In this document: positions 38,453 through 47,811 of the stretch, piece by piece | Layout of the letters: each line of letters starts with the position of its first letter | Position numbering within the stretch: position 1 is the first letter of the stretch | NCBI GenBank assembly: GCA_029261395.1 | Contig: JAJDBJ010000039.1 | Coordinates: 1-60,012 of the forward strand | Source of the DNA: Nitrospinaceae bacterium | GTDB lineage: Bacteria > Nitrospinota > Nitrospinia > Nitrospinales > Nitrospinaceae | DNA: 60,012 nucleotides | Direction of reading: 5' to 3' | Translations under genes and position numbers: made by a program | Notes under the pieces: model-generated | Told to the model about the DNA's origin: nothing | Databases searched by the model: none | Seen by the model: the letters and a program-made list of their open reading frames with translations, nothing else

Positions 38453-39802
38453 TTACGCGTCCAGTTTTTCTGAGTTGATGAATTTTTTGAGGAAGGGGAA
38501 CATGGCACCGCGTTTGGTGATCATTTCCTCGCGGGATTTCTGCACGACTTGTTCGTCGATGAGGGCGACGCCGCGTTCGGTGGCGAATTTCTCGATGCCC
38601 TGCACCACCATGCCGCGTGCGAATGAGGGGATGCGGTCCAGCCGCGATTTTGCTTCGTCGGTCCATTTCTGACGGTATTCTACTTCTAATCCTAAAGTAT
38701 CTTCGACTTTGAGTTCGATGGCTTTGCCGCCGTGCTTGCCGGGTTCGTAATCGCACGAGTTGTCTTCGGCCATATAGTTGCCAGTGTCGGCGAAGGCGCG
38801 TGCCCTGCATCCGGAACACATCGCGGAGAACTCGCAGGCTCCGCATTTGCCTTCGAGCTGTTTGCGGTCACGCAGTTTTACCATCAGCGGCGCGGTTTCC
38901 CACAGGTTCTTGAAGGTGTCGGTTTTGAGATTGCCCACCGACTCTTCGATGAACGGGCAGGGGGTGAGGTTGCCTTCCGGACTGATACGCGAATAATGCG
39001 TTCCCGCCGGACAGCCGCCGGAGTAGGTGCGCTGGTAAACGGATTCGGGATCGTTCTCGTACACCACGCGTTTGTACTGCGGGGCGCACTTGGAATTGAT
39101 CATCAGCTTGCCCTTGTACTTCATCTGCTGATCGTACAGAATTTTCAGCGCTTCTTCGTAGGCTTCGTTGGAGATGTCGGTATTGCCCTGGCCGCGTCCG
39201 GTACACACCAGGAAGTACAGGTTGAACGCCACCGCGCCGATTTTTTCGGCGAAGGCGATCACGTCGGGAATTTCTTTATAGTTCATTTCGGATACTGACA
39301 TCTGGATGAGGAAATCGACACCCACCTCGTTGAGGATGTCGAACGCATCCATCGACTTCTGCCAGGCTTGGTCGGCGCCACGAAACTTGTCGTGCTTTTC
39401 GGCCATCATCGAGTCGATGCTGATGCCGACGCCGTGGGCTCCCGCTTCTTTAATTTTCTTCGCGTTCTCGCGGTTGATCATGGTGCCGTTGGTGCCGAGC
39501 ACGACCATAAACTTGCGTTCGGAGGCGTATTTGATGATTTCGTAGATATCAGGACGCAAAAGTGGTTCGCCGCCGGTCAGGATCAAAAACGCGTTGGGAT
39601 TGACCTCGGCGATCTGGTCGATGACGTTGAAGCATTCCTGGGTATTGAGTTCGTCGGTGCGGAAGCCGCCGCGGAAGTCGGCGTCCAGGTAACAATGGTC
39701 GCAGTTCAGGTTGCATCGCTTGGTGAGGTTCCACGAAATGGAGTAGGCGCGGAACGGGTTTTTCTGATCGGTTGGCGGCGCTTCGGTTGCTGTCGGTTCC
39801 AT
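38453..39802 (-). CDS. Radical SAM/SPASM protein with C-terminal PCP_red domain
   Basis: A 449-residue radical SAM enzyme. The [4Fe-4S] cluster that cleaves SAM is held by CNLNCDHC (near residue 33). TGGEPLLRPD follows, and a SPASM-type C-terminal cluster region contains CGACEFSAMCSGCRA and further cysteines. The last 70 residues (WTDEAKSRLDRIPSFARGM onward) match the PCP_red domain known from protochlorophyllide reductase subunits. Related proteins take part in haem d1/alternative-haem side-chain chemistry or peptide modification. The real substrate is not shown. The divergent neighbour is a cytochrome c lipoprotein, which supports a haem-related role. Confidence 0.88.
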   Translation of the reverse strand: MEPTATEAPPTDQKNPFRAYSISWNLTKRCNLNCDHCYLDADFRGGFRTDELNTQECFNVIDQIAEVNPNAFLILTGGEPLLRPDIYEIIKYASERKFMVVLGTNGTMINRENAKKIKEAGAHGVGISIDSMMAEKHDKFRGADQAWQKSMDAFDILNEVGVDFLIQMSVSEMNYKEIPDVIAFAEKIGAVAFNLYFLVCTGRGQGNTDISNEAYEEALKILYDQQMKYKGKLMINSKCAPQYKRVVYENDPESVYQRTYSGGCPAGTHYSRISPEGNLTPCPFIEESVGNLKTDTFKNLWETAPLMVKLRDRKQLEGKCGACEFSAMCSGCRARAFADTGNYMAEDNSCDYEPGKHGGKAIELKVEDTLGLEVEYRQKWTDEAKSRLDRIPSFARGMVVQGIEKFATERGVALIDEQVVQKSREEMITKRGAMFPFLKKFINSEKLDA

Positions 39803-39888
39803 GATATATTGCCCTGAATGCGGGCGAAATCCTTATCTTATAATCGGTTCGCGTTAATAGACTCAGAATCTTATCATATTTTTGAAGG

Positions 39889-40707
39889 GTGGAAGTGGAT
39901 TTGACCAATTTGATCCGAAAAAAATTGAGCCTTTTCATCCTGTTGATTTCCATGGTGTTAGGGCAGGGGTGCTCCCACGGTAGCGGGGACGATTCGTATC
40001 TGGCCGACTTTCCCTTTTCAGGCGAGGGCCGGGTGCATCCGCAAGTCCTGGGGCATCTGCGCTCGGAGTGGATTCCCAGCGCCTATTTTGATCGGGGCAT
40101 GCACACCGAGGGATCGCAATTCCGCGCGGTGGCGCTGACAGAACTGGTGCAGAGATTCCATCCCGAGGAGCGCTGGGATGCGGTGCTTCTCAATTGCCAT
40201 GACGACTACCAAGGCATTATTTCCATCGATGACATTTTAAAGTACGATCTTCGGATGGCGCTGGAAATGAAACTGGCGTCAAACGTGCAACGACCGGATT
40301 GGCTGAATCCGATGGTGGTGATCGTCCCCGACTCCAAAGAAGCGGCCCCGCAGGAGCGGTTCATGACGGCGAATATCCAGGAACTGCGGTTCGTGCGGTT
40401 GTCGGAGTATTATGCACCGTTGGACACGGTGGCTTTGGAATCGATGCACGCGCACCGGGGCGGGCAGGCCTTCAAGAACAACTGCCTGTTCTGCCATTCG
40501 CTGAAGGGCGTTGGCGGTAACAAGGGGGTCGATTTGCTGAAAACCTATGATTTCGCCAAAGGGGCGGACGGCCCCAAATTCAAAAAAGATTTCGCCGCGT
40601 TTCACCACAAGGGCAACGCAGACAAGCAGGATATGGAGCAGTTTGTAGACACAGACACCCTGCGTAGGATCGTTGTGTTTCTTCGGGATGTGCAGGGGGC
40701 TTCATAA
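39889..40707 (+). CDS. Cytochrome c lipoprotein
   Basis: A 272-residue exported protein with a hydrophobic signal and a lipobox LGQGC, so it is probably anchored to a membrane on the periplasmic side. A single haem c site, CLFCH (Cys199, Cys202, His203), lies in the C-terminal third. A distal Met ligand is not obvious in the remaining sequence. The first 180 residues (GEGRVHPQ, then a beta-rich domain with DDILKYDLRMALEM) have no recognised domain. The start is one of GTG 39889, GTG 39895 or TTG 39901. Divergent from the radical SAM gene. Role: electron carrier or haem-binding sensor. Confidence 0.82.
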   Translation: MEVDLTNLIRKKLSLFILLISMVLGQGCSHGSGDDSYLADFPFSGEGRVHPQVLGHLRSEWIPSAYFDRGMHTEGSQFRAVALTELVQRFHPEERWDAVLLNCHDDYQGIISIDDILKYDLRMALEMKLASNVQRPDWLNPMVVIVPDSKEAAPQERFMTANIQELRFVRLSEYYAPLDTVALESMHAHRGGQAFKNNCLFCHSLKGVGGNKGVDLLKTYDFAKGADGPKFKKDFAAFHHKGNADKQDMEQFVDTDTLRRIVVFLRDVQGAS

Positions 40708-40813
40708 ACCATCTCAGACCATAAGGCCAAGATCTCTCGGCGTTGGTTGAGTTTGAAGGAGAACACAGTTAATCTGGTGAAGAGGAAACCACCCACTGAA
40801 GAGGCTTGTCTCT

Positions 40814-42253
40814 TTGTTAATTGAAAAAATTGAAAGTGCCGGTTCACTTGATCGGGCGGACACACTAAGATTCCGAAACTATCTTTGGATCCTCCTTGGT
40901 GTCGTATTGGTCTCTCATCTGTTGATTTGGGGAATCATCAGGGATAACGCGGGAGTATTCATAGAGAAAGACAGTCCTTCTTATCTTGCTCCTGCCGACG
41001 CGCTGTTTCAAGAGGGCCGTTTCAATACAGAACCTGAGAGCAACATCCCCGAAACCTTACGCACGCCTGGCTATCCGGCGTGGCTGGCTGGGGTCTATCT
41101 TTTGTTCGGGAAAAGTATCGATGCCTTGATTTTTTCCCAGACCGCTCTTTTTTTGGGAACTTTGGTCCTGCTTTATTTTTTAGCGGAAAATATGTTTGGT
41201 TGCCGAGCCGCCTTCCTGGCCGTTGTTTTTTTAGCGCTTGATCCTTCCAGTCTTTCTTACACCTTCAAAATCCTGACGGAAACTCTGGCAACCTTTCTCG
41301 CCTTGGGTCTGGCCTATGCCATCTTTAAATTTTTTGAAACATCGAGGTGGAACGTTTTTGGTTTCATTGCGGGATTAATTTTGGCCCTGGCTACTCTGGT
41401 ACGGCCTACTTTTTATTACTTTCTTCCGGTTCTGCTGATTATTATTATGGTGTTCCTGGTACGTGAGAAAGTTGAAAGAAATAAAATCGTAGCCGCGTTA
41501 TTGATGATCGCGCTTCCTATGGTTCTTTTAGTCGGAGGGTGGCAATGGCGCAATTTGGAAAAGGCGGGTGTATTTCAAATTACCACAATCCGGGGCTGGG
41601 TATTGTACTTGGGAAAAGGCTCTCAGGTGTACGAGGACTTGCATAAGGTCGGCTGGTTGGAAGCGGAAGCCGCACTTCAACAAAAGCTGATCCAAAAATA
41701 TCCCGAGTGGCCTTCTTTGTCCTGGAGGCAAAGGGATGCGATTTATACCGCCGAAGGTAAAAAAATAATATTCGAGCATCCCTGGCTTTCAATCAAAGGC
41801 CAAATCCGACATATGGGTTACTTTTTCTTTGCGCCGGGGACGACATCTTCCTTTTTTCGAATGTTCGAGCCTGAATTCGAAATTGAAAACTTTAAATGGT
41901 TTGATAAATGGAGCTACTTTCGGGATTTGCTGACGGATCATCCTGTATTTTTGTTGGCATTGATATTTGGAGCGGGGTATCTCCTTAGCATCTATACTCT
42001 GCTTATGGCCTGGATCGTTTCCTCTTGGCGGAACCGGGAGCTGTTGTTCTGGAAGGGAACCCACATTACATTCTTTTTGCTGGTTTTGTATATCGCGACT
42101 CTCAGTTCCATGGGTTCTGGGATCGATCGATATCGGGTAGTTGTGATGCCTCTACTGTGTCTCTATGCAGGTGCGGGAAGCTCAGCATTTTTTAATGGTT
42201 TAAGGATGTTATGGTTGCGAAGAAAGACTCTGAACAATCTCCCCGAATCCTGA
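40814..42253 (+). CDS. GT39-like membrane glycosyltransferase
   Basis: A 479-residue polytopic inner-membrane protein with about ten helices. The loop after the first helix contains DSPSYLAPADAL and ETLRTPGYPAWLAGVYL, the pattern of ArnT/PMT-type lipid-linked sugar transferases, in which the acidic residue is catalytic. A TTG start at 40814 is supported by GAAGAGG ten bases upstream; no ATG fits better. Substrate and acceptor unknown. The following genes are unrelated, so it may act alone on the outer face of the membrane. Confidence 0.78.
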   Translation: MLIEKIESAGSLDRADTLRFRNYLWILLGVVLVSHLLIWGIIRDNAGVFIEKDSPSYLAPADALFQEGRFNTEPESNIPETLRTPGYPAWLAGVYLLFGKSIDALIFSQTALFLGTLVLLYFLAENMFGCRAAFLAVVFLALDPSSLSYTFKILTETLATFLALGLAYAIFKFFETSRWNVFGFIAGLILALATLVRPTFYYFLPVLLIIIMVFLVREKVERNKIVAALLMIALPMVLLVGGWQWRNLEKAGVFQITTIRGWVLYLGKGSQVYEDLHKVGWLEAEAALQQKLIQKYPEWPSLSWRQRDAIYTAEGKKIIFEHPWLSIKGQIRHMGYFFFAPGTTSSFFRMFEPEFEIENFKWFDKWSYFRDLLTDHPVFLLALIFGAGYLLSIYTLLMAWIVSSWRNRELLFWKGTHITFFLLVLYIATLSSMGSGIDRYRVVVMPLLCLYAGAGSSAFFNGLRMLWLRRKTLNNLPES

Positions 42254-42385
42254 TGATTTCTTCATTCAGATGCAGGCTGGGCCCCTTGTGATTTAGTGGG
42301 TAGTATAATAGAATGGCGATATCCGGGATGGACCGGAAGCATTTGTTATTGAATTTTACCCATGACCTCCTAAAGAAGCCATAAT

Positions 42386-42778
42386 ATGATCGTCCCTTAT
42401 ATTCTTTTATTTGTTACCACCGCAGTAGAAATCTTCTCTTTGACCTGGCTGGGCACGCAGATCAGCGTTCTCAACACCGTTTCGCTGACCATGTTCACAC
42501 TCCTGCTGGGTGTGATCAACGGTCGCAGTTATGGCGAGGAGTGGTACGAAAAAATGCAGTGGCATTTGAAGTCGGGGACCCTGCCAAGCGATGACGTGGT
42601 CAACGGCGTCGTCATGAGCGTGGGCAGTAAACTGCTTTTGATGCCGGGACTGGTGACCGATGTTCTGGGCTTTTTGATCATACTTCCCCAAACGCGGTTC
42701 ATCGCCAAAGGTATTGCGTTGGGTTTATTCAAAAAGAAAATGAGCCGCCAGGAACAATGGTTTTTCTTCCCGAATTAA
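42386..42778 (+). CDS. fxsA: FxsA family membrane protein
   Basis: A 130-residue inner-membrane protein with three to four helices and the FxsA hallmark LLLMPGLVTDVLGFLIILPQTR near residue 85-105, which corresponds to PGFITDxxGxLLLxPPxR. E. coli FxsA counters F-plasmid-dependent phage T7 exclusion when overproduced; its general function is unknown. A plausible TATAAT lies at 42304-42309. The gene stands 42 bp before a methyltransferase gene. Confidence 0.85.
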   Translation: MIVPYILLFVTTAVEIFSLTWLGTQISVLNTVSLTMFTLLLGVINGRSYGEEWYEKMQWHLKSGTLPSDDVVNGVVMSVGSKLLLMPGLVTDVLGFLIILPQTRFIAKGIALGLFKKKMSRQEQWFFFPN

Positions 42779-42819
42779 GGCCAGCCTCGCGAACTCCAGG
42801 CTAAGGAGTTTGATCCACC

Positions 42820-43533
42820 ATGATTTTCCCTGTCCCGCCACGCAATCTGCGACCCGAACTGCTCGATTTGGACGAGGCTCCCTTCGAGGAAGTCAAAGAC
42901 AGCCTGCAGGATGTTCAACGGGTCAACCGCTACCTGAGCGGATACCGGGTCCTGTTGCACTACATCGGACAGTTCTTCGATCGACACACGTCCTCACAGC
43001 CCATTCATATTTTAGATGCCGCCACCGGCTCTGCCGATCAACCGATGGAAGTGGTGCGTTACGCCCGTCGACGGGGAATCCCGATACAGGTGACGGCCAT
43101 CGACATCAACCGCAAGATGATCCGCTTTGCGCAGGAGGAGGCTCGGGAGTTCCCGGAAATCCGTTTCGTGCAATGCGATGTGTTGAACATGCCGTTCAGT
43201 GAGAACAGTTTTGATGTGGTGATCAATTCGCTGGCCCTGCATCATTTTTCAGAAGAGCACGCAGTGGCCATGCTGAAAAGTTTTTCCCGATTGGCGAGGC
43301 GGGGGGTGATCGTCAACGATCTGCATCGGAGTCGGGTGGCCTATGTTTCGATTTATATTTTGACGCGGTTGTTGACGCAGAATCGACTGACCCGCTACGA
43401 CGCGCCGGTTTCGGTGATGAATGCCTTCACGCCGGAGGAGATGCGAGCCATGGCACAAACAGCGGGCTGGCAGAAGTTTGAAGTGAATCGCCACTTTCCC
43501 TATCGGATCGCATTGGTTGAGAACAAGGCGTGA
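42820..43533 (+). CDS. SAM-dependent class I methyltransferase
   Basis: A 237-residue class I methyltransferase. Motif I reads ILDAATGSADQP, motif II is TAIDINRKMIRFA, and the later NSLALHHF and RRGVIVNDLHR segments match ubiquinone/menaquinone-type enzymes (UbiE/COQ5-like). The start is ATG 42820. It lies 7 bp before a geranylgeranyl-reductase-like flavoprotein. In many bacteria this pair accompanies a type III polyketide synthase and makes phenolic lipids; no such synthase is in view, so the substrate is open. Confidence 0.88.
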   Translation: MIFPVPPRNLRPELLDLDEAPFEEVKDSLQDVQRVNRYLSGYRVLLHYIGQFFDRHTSSQPIHILDAATGSADQPMEVVRYARRRGIPIQVTAIDINRKMIRFAQEEAREFPEIRFVQCDVLNMPFSENSFDVVINSLALHHFSEEHAVAMLKSFSRLARRGVIVNDLHRSRVAYVSIYILTRLLTQNRLTRYDAPVSVMNAFTPEEMRAMAQTAGWQKFEVNRHFPYRIALVENKA

Positions 43534-43540
43534 GTGAATT

Positions 43541-44809
43541 ATGAATCCATACGACATCATTGTTATAGGAGCGGGACCGGCAGGCTGTGCCAGCGCCTTG
43601 TTCCTGCATCAAAAAGGACTGCGCGTGCTGGTGCTGGACCGGGCTGTGTTTCCACGCGACAAGGTGTGCGGTGAGTTCATCAGCCCCGCCGCCGATGATA
43701 TTCTGGAAGAACTCGGCGTTCTGGAGGCCATTCAGCAATCCAACCCGATGCGTTTGCAGGGCGTGGCTGTTTCTTCTTACGGCAAACCGGAATTGTGCAT
43801 CGATTATCCACCGTGCCCCGGACGGGTAAAGCCGATGACCAGCCTGTCGCTTCCCCGATATCAGTTGGACCACCTACTGGTGCAGAAAGTGATGGGGCAG
43901 GGCATTGAGGTTCGGGAACAGCACGCGGTTGACGACTTTCTATTTGATGAAGACCGGGTTGTCGGAGTTAAAGGGCGGGACGAAACCAGCCGCCCGTTTC
44001 AATGCTCGGCATCTGTCGTGGTGGATGCCAGCGGGCGCAACGGATTGTCCCTGCGCCGGTTGGGACTTGTCAAGCCGCACAACGGGCCGGGTAAAGTTGC
44101 CCTGGCCGCGCATTGGGAAAACGTTCAGTTCCCACATGACTACTGCTATATGCATATCAGTGCGCCCGGTTACACGGGCATGGCGCCGGTGGGAAACGAT
44201 TCTGTCAACGTGGTGCTGGTGGTGGAGGACCGGCATGTCAAAGGACAGGAGTTGGATACGTTCTATCAAACGGTGGTGCTGGGCAATGAGCGGCGTCGAT
44301 CTCTGCTGGCGGGAGCCCGATTGAAGGAGCAGGTGCGGTCGGTGGGATCGCTGGCTTACGATGTGCGTCCCGTTCCATGCGGCGGTTTGGTCCTCGCCGG
44401 GGATACCACGGGATTCATTGATCCGTTTACAGGTGAGGGGATTTATCTTTCTTTAAGGAGCGCGCAGTTGGTGGTGGGTGTGATTCAAAAAGCATTTGCG
44501 GCGGCGGATTTTTCAAGGGAGTTTCTGGCGGAGTACGATCGGCAGAGACAGGCGGAGTTCCGCAAGAAATTCATCCTCAGCCGGGTATTGCAGAAATTCA
44601 TTTATCGACGTCGATGGTGTGACGGCGTGGTGGCATTGCTTCGGAGGAATCCTCAAATGGCACAAACACTGGTGGGCGTTATCGGCGATTACTTTCCCGC
44701 AGATCGCGTGGTGTCCGGGGCGTTTCTTTTAGAGGGGCTTCGAGGTGCAATTTTTCCCAAACCAGAGGCCGCGCCACATTCAGTGAGCGCGACCGGTCTG
44801 GGGAAATAG
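43541..44809 (+). CDS. Geranylgeranyl-reductase-like FAD oxidoreductase
   Basis: A 422-residue flavoprotein. IIVIGAGPAGCASALFL forms the FAD-binding Rossmann fold, FPRDKVCGEFISPAA is the geranylgeranyl-reductase-family motif, and GLVLAGDTTGFIDPFTGEGI binds the FAD ribityl and pyrophosphate. The N-terminal motif set is complete, so it should be active. It probably reduces a prenyl double bond or hydroxylates an aromatic polyketide or quinone-like substrate. Coupled to the upstream methyltransferase with a 7-bp gap. Confidence 0.92.
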   Translation: MNPYDIIVIGAGPAGCASALFLHQKGLRVLVLDRAVFPRDKVCGEFISPAADDILEELGVLEAIQQSNPMRLQGVAVSSYGKPELCIDYPPCPGRVKPMTSLSLPRYQLDHLLVQKVMGQGIEVREQHAVDDFLFDEDRVVGVKGRDETSRPFQCSASVVVDASGRNGLSLRRLGLVKPHNGPGKVALAAHWENVQFPHDYCYMHISAPGYTGMAPVGNDSVNVVLVVEDRHVKGQELDTFYQTVVLGNERRRSLLAGARLKEQVRSVGSLAYDVRPVPCGGLVLAGDTTGFIDPFTGEGIYLSLRSAQLVVGVIQKAFAAADFSREFLAEYDRQRQAEFRKKFILSRVLQKFIYRRRWCDGVVALLRRNPQMAQTLVGVIGDYFPADRVVSGAFLLEGLRGAIFPKPEAAPHSVSATGLGK

Positions 44810-44845
44810 GAATCCGAATAGGAATTTCCGGGGTGAAGAACCGTT

Positions 44846-45073
44846 TTAATTTGGGCTGGCCTCATACTGTTCGATGATTTTAATCATGCGGTCCTTACCT
44901 TTCAGCTTTTGTTTTTGTACAGCCTTCTTTTCCATTTCCTGTTCGGCAGACAGAAAACTCATTTTGTTTAATTTTTCCACCCGGTGTTTCAACTCCAGGT
45001 GTTCCTTGTAGAGTTTTTTAAACTCGTCATTTTCGCCTTGGACTTTTTCCAGTAGCGTTGGATCAATATCCAT
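44846..45073 (-). CDS. DUF465 (YdcH-like) protein
   Basis: A 75-residue protein made of two helices in a coiled-coil-like hairpin, with the family signature EHLELKHRVEKLNKMSFLSAEQEMEKKAVQKQKLKGKDRM. AAAGGAGAT precedes ATG 45073. It lies 22 bp after tsaB on the same strand. Function unknown; the fold often interacts with other small proteins. Confidence 0.9.
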   Translation of the reverse strand: MDIDPTLLEKVQGENDEFKKLYKEHLELKHRVEKLNKMSFLSAEQEMEKKAVQKQKLKGKDRMIKIIEQYEASPN

Positions 45074-45095
45074 AGTGTGATCTCCTTTCGGCTGA

Positions 45096-45779
45096 TTATC
45101 TTCCCAAGCTCAATTCGGCTTCGGATTTTCGTATGTAATTAATTCTTAGTTGGTTCAAATCAGAATTATTTTGATGGTCAAATTGCCGCGAAGCCAGCAG
45201 GGCTGTGCCTGCGGCGGTGGAAAACCGGGGCAGAGTACCGGGTTCCACAAAGCGAGCGCCGAGGGACTCTTTAAAAACTTCACGGTATCGTTCCACACCA
45301 TTACCGATAAATAGTGTGGGGACTTCGATTTTTTCGCACAACGATTCTGGTGAAAGCGCGCTTTCTTTGAGAAGTGGATGCAGGTCGTCTTTTTGAGATT
45401 CAAAAACCGCCGCGTACACTTCGCTTTTGCGGGCATCCAGTACCGTGCAGATGGGATGCCTGGGGGAATCCAGTGTGCAGGCCATCGCCTCCAACGAATT
45501 GATCCCTACGAAAGGCCTTTCCGTGGCCAGGACGAATCCCTTGATCAGGCTGACGCCTATTCTTAGCCCGGTGAAAGAGCCTGGACCGATAGTCACCGCA
45601 AACCCATCGACATCATCCAGACGAGACTTTCCCTCCTTCAGGACCTGGTCCACCATCTGCAAGAGGTATTTGGAATAGGAAGGGCGTGGATCGGCGATTC
45701 GTTCCGCAACGATCGTATCGTTGTTCAGGAGTGCAACACTGCAACCCGGAGTGGATGAGTCAATTCCCAAAACTCTCAT
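45096..45779 (-). CDS. tsaB: tRNA t6A biosynthesis protein TsaB
   Basis: A 227-residue ASKHA-fold protein that partners TsaD and TsaE in adding threonylcarbamoyl to A37 of tRNAs that read ANN codons. It starts RVLGIDSSTPGCSVALL and has GPGSFTGLRIGVSLIKGF, the nearly invariant TsaB signature. Length is standard. TsaB itself is not catalytic. Followed by a DUF465 gene, 22 bp downstream. Confidence 0.93.
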   Translation of the reverse strand: MRVLGIDSSTPGCSVALLNNDTIVAERIADPRPSYSKYLLQMVDQVLKEGKSRLDDVDGFAVTIGPGSFTGLRIGVSLIKGFVLATERPFVGINSLEAMACTLDSPRHPICTVLDARKSEVYAAVFESQKDDLHPLLKESALSPESLCEKIEVPTLFIGNGVERYREVFKESLGARFVEPGTLPRFSTAAGTALLASRQFDHQNNSDLNQLRINYIRKSEAELSLGR

Positions 45780-46084
45780 CGTTCCCCTGTCTGTTTCGTT
45801 GATATGCTGATAAAGTTTTGATCAGAAGCGTGTAGCCATAAGCCTCTTTTATTCAACTTATTTCATTACTGCTAAAAAGTCAATCTTGAACCCGGATCAT
45901 TTTTTCAGGAAAGATCAATGCTCAAAAACTATCCCGATAAAGTTTTAATTGTCGCGGGGTTATGTGAAGAAGACTGAGCTCAGGGGAGCCGGGTTTTTTG
46001 AAGGAGAAGGGTTGCCGGGTGAGCCTTGTCCTTTCATCCGTGACAGTTTGCTTGGTATTTATTGATTTTATTGAACTTATTTGC

Positions 46085-46113
46085 TTGACAAAAAAAGGCT
46101 TTCGATTTACTTT
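46085..46113 (+). promoter_or_regulatory. Putative sigma-70 promoter for the gene at 46231
   Basis: A perfect TTGACA -35 (46085-46090) is followed after 17 bp by TACTTT (46108-46113), a weak -10. The 450-bp region upstream of the small gene (45780-46230) contains no other gene; a 73-codon minus-strand frame is judged accidental. Confidence 0.4.
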
Positions 46114-46230
46114 TACTTGGCATGCAATGTAAATTAGTTGCAAGATATTGTTTTTGAAACGATTAAAATATGAAACTCTCAGCCCGTTTCATCCTATTAA
46201 AATACCCTATTAACTGGATGGAGGACTCTT

Positions 46231-46443
46231 ATGTTCTATGAAGTCAAGGTTCTGGATCAACAAGGTAAAGTGAAGAAAGTGATATCTTCCCGGCGGTTGA
46301 GCAACAAGTACTGGAAGCGGAACAATGAAGGCAAGGAATTCACCGGAAGCATGGGAATGGAAGATGGCGAATTCGATGAGTCCGGTTGGAATACTCCGGG
46401 GGTTTCCAAAAGCAGTCAGGTTAAAGTTGACGAATCGGCTTAA
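46231..46443 (+). CDS. Small hypothetical protein (70 aa)
   Basis: A 70-residue highly charged soluble protein beginning MFYEVKVLDQQGKVKK, with a beta-strand-like start and a Gly/Ser/Glu-rich disordered tail. GGAGG lies at the right distance from ATG 46231, and a TTGACA promoter lies upstream, so expression is likely. No family recognised, no cysteines, no signal peptide. It is monocistronic before rnd. Confidence 0.68.
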   Translation: MFYEVKVLDQQGKVKKVISSRRLSNKYWKRNNEGKEFTGSMGMEDGEFDESGWNTPGVSKSSQVKVDESA

Positions 46444-46602
46444 CCTTCCTCCTCGCCTCACTTTTCGATAGAACGATAGTATTCCTGCCTTTATAATTAA
46501 AAATCAACTTGTATTAATCTGAAACAACCTTCAGAATCGTTCTTAACTTGAACTGCCAGGTACAAGGACCTGGCTTGAACCTTAATTCCTGCCTCAATTC
46601 CT

Positions 46603-47793
46603 ATGTATGTAACCACAGATGAGGATCTTCCTGAGCTGATCCAAAAACTGGAAAACTGTGAAGTTTTAGCTGTGGACACCGAATTTGTCCGTGAAAAAAC
46701 CTATTTTCACCGATTGGGACTCATCCAGATCGGCGGCGACGGCGTCTACGGAGCGGTCGACCCCATTTCCGTAAAAGATCTCGGGCCTCTGCTGGAGCTC
46801 TTGAAACGACGGGATATAATCAAGGTGTTTCATGCCGGCAAGCAGGACTTGGAAATCCTGTTCCGTTTGACTGGCGAGGTGGTCCAGCCGATGTTCGATA
46901 CCCAAGTGGCCGCGTCCATGGTTGGGTGGGGGGCGCAGATCTCTTTTGCGAAAATTGTGAAAAAGGTCACCGGCAAAACAATTAATAAATCCGAGACCTA
47001 TACCGACTGGTGTCGGCGGCCTTTGAGACAAAGCCAGATTGATTATGCGATTGATGATGTCCGGTATCTGATTCCGGTCTACCATAAGCTGGTGAAGCAA
47101 CTCGACAAGCTCAAGCGCACAGAATGGGTAGAAGATGAGCATAAGGAATTGGTCAACCCTTCCCACTTCGAGTTGCCGGATCCACGCAAGGTATATATGA
47201 AAGTCAAAAACTTTCGTACGCTCAAGCCCAAGAATCTGGCGGTGTTGAGGGAAGTGGCGGCGTGGCGGGAAGAGCAGGCCATGCAACGGAACTGTCTGGC
47301 CAAGTCCATCATCCGTGATGAACCTCTGCTGGAAATCGCGCGGAACCTTCCTCAATCGCGTAAAGAAATAGCGGATATCCGCGGGGTCAACTCCCGGGAA
47401 ATCAGTTCCAACGGTGATGAGCTGGTCGATCTCATCAAAAAAGGGATGAGTATTTCCGAGGGACTGTATCCCGCAGTTCCCGAATCTTCTCACTACTCTA
47501 CGGGTCGTGGTGTGGAAGAGCTTCTTTCCGCGTTCGTTCAAATTCGTTCTGAAGTCTTAAAGATAGAGCCGCACATGCTGGCGGATCGGAAAATGATCCA
47601 CAGCTTTGTCGAGGTCCATGAAAAACAAGAAGACCTCGAGCAACACCCTCTGTTTCACGGCTGGCGCAAAGAGCTGATTGGAAGCGACCTGCATCTTCTT
47701 CTGGAAGGGGAGCGGGGGTTGTACATCAACCGCGACGGCAAAGTGGGTTTGACCCATTCCCCATCCAATAACAAACCTACGAAAGAATCCTGA
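46603..47793 (+). CDS. rnd: Ribonuclease D
   Basis: A 396-residue 3'-5' exoribonuclease that trims tRNA and other small RNAs. The DEDDy exonuclease motifs are visible: DTEFVRE (ExoI, Asp and Glu), AGKQDLEIL (ExoII, Asp) and YAIDDVRYL (ExoIII, with the Tyr and Asp). An HRDC-type domain follows (about 210-290), and the C-terminal 110 residues may hold the second HRDC-like region. No ribosome-binding site precedes ATG 46603, but the family N-terminus fits this start. Confidence 0.93.
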   Translation: MYVTTDEDLPELIQKLENCEVLAVDTEFVREKTYFHRLGLIQIGGDGVYGAVDPISVKDLGPLLELLKRRDIIKVFHAGKQDLEILFRLTGEVVQPMFDTQVAASMVGWGAQISFAKIVKKVTGKTINKSETYTDWCRRPLRQSQIDYAIDDVRYLIPVYHKLVKQLDKLKRTEWVEDEHKELVNPSHFELPDPRKVYMKVKNFRTLKPKNLAVLREVAAWREEQAMQRNCLAKSIIRDEPLLEIARNLPQSRKEIADIRGVNSREISSNGDELVDLIKKGMSISEGLYPAVPESSHYSTGRGVEELLSAFVQIRSEVLKIEPHMLADRKMIHSFVEVHEKQEDLEQHPLFHGWRKELIGSDLHLLLEGERGLYINRDGKVGLTHSPSNNKPTKES

Positions 47794-47811
47794 GCCGTTC
47801 CGGCTTTTACC

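Noticed and set aside
45922-46143. 73-codon minus-strand frame in the gap before the small gene at 46231
   Set aside because: No start signal, and it covers the TTGACA promoter of the plus-strand gene.
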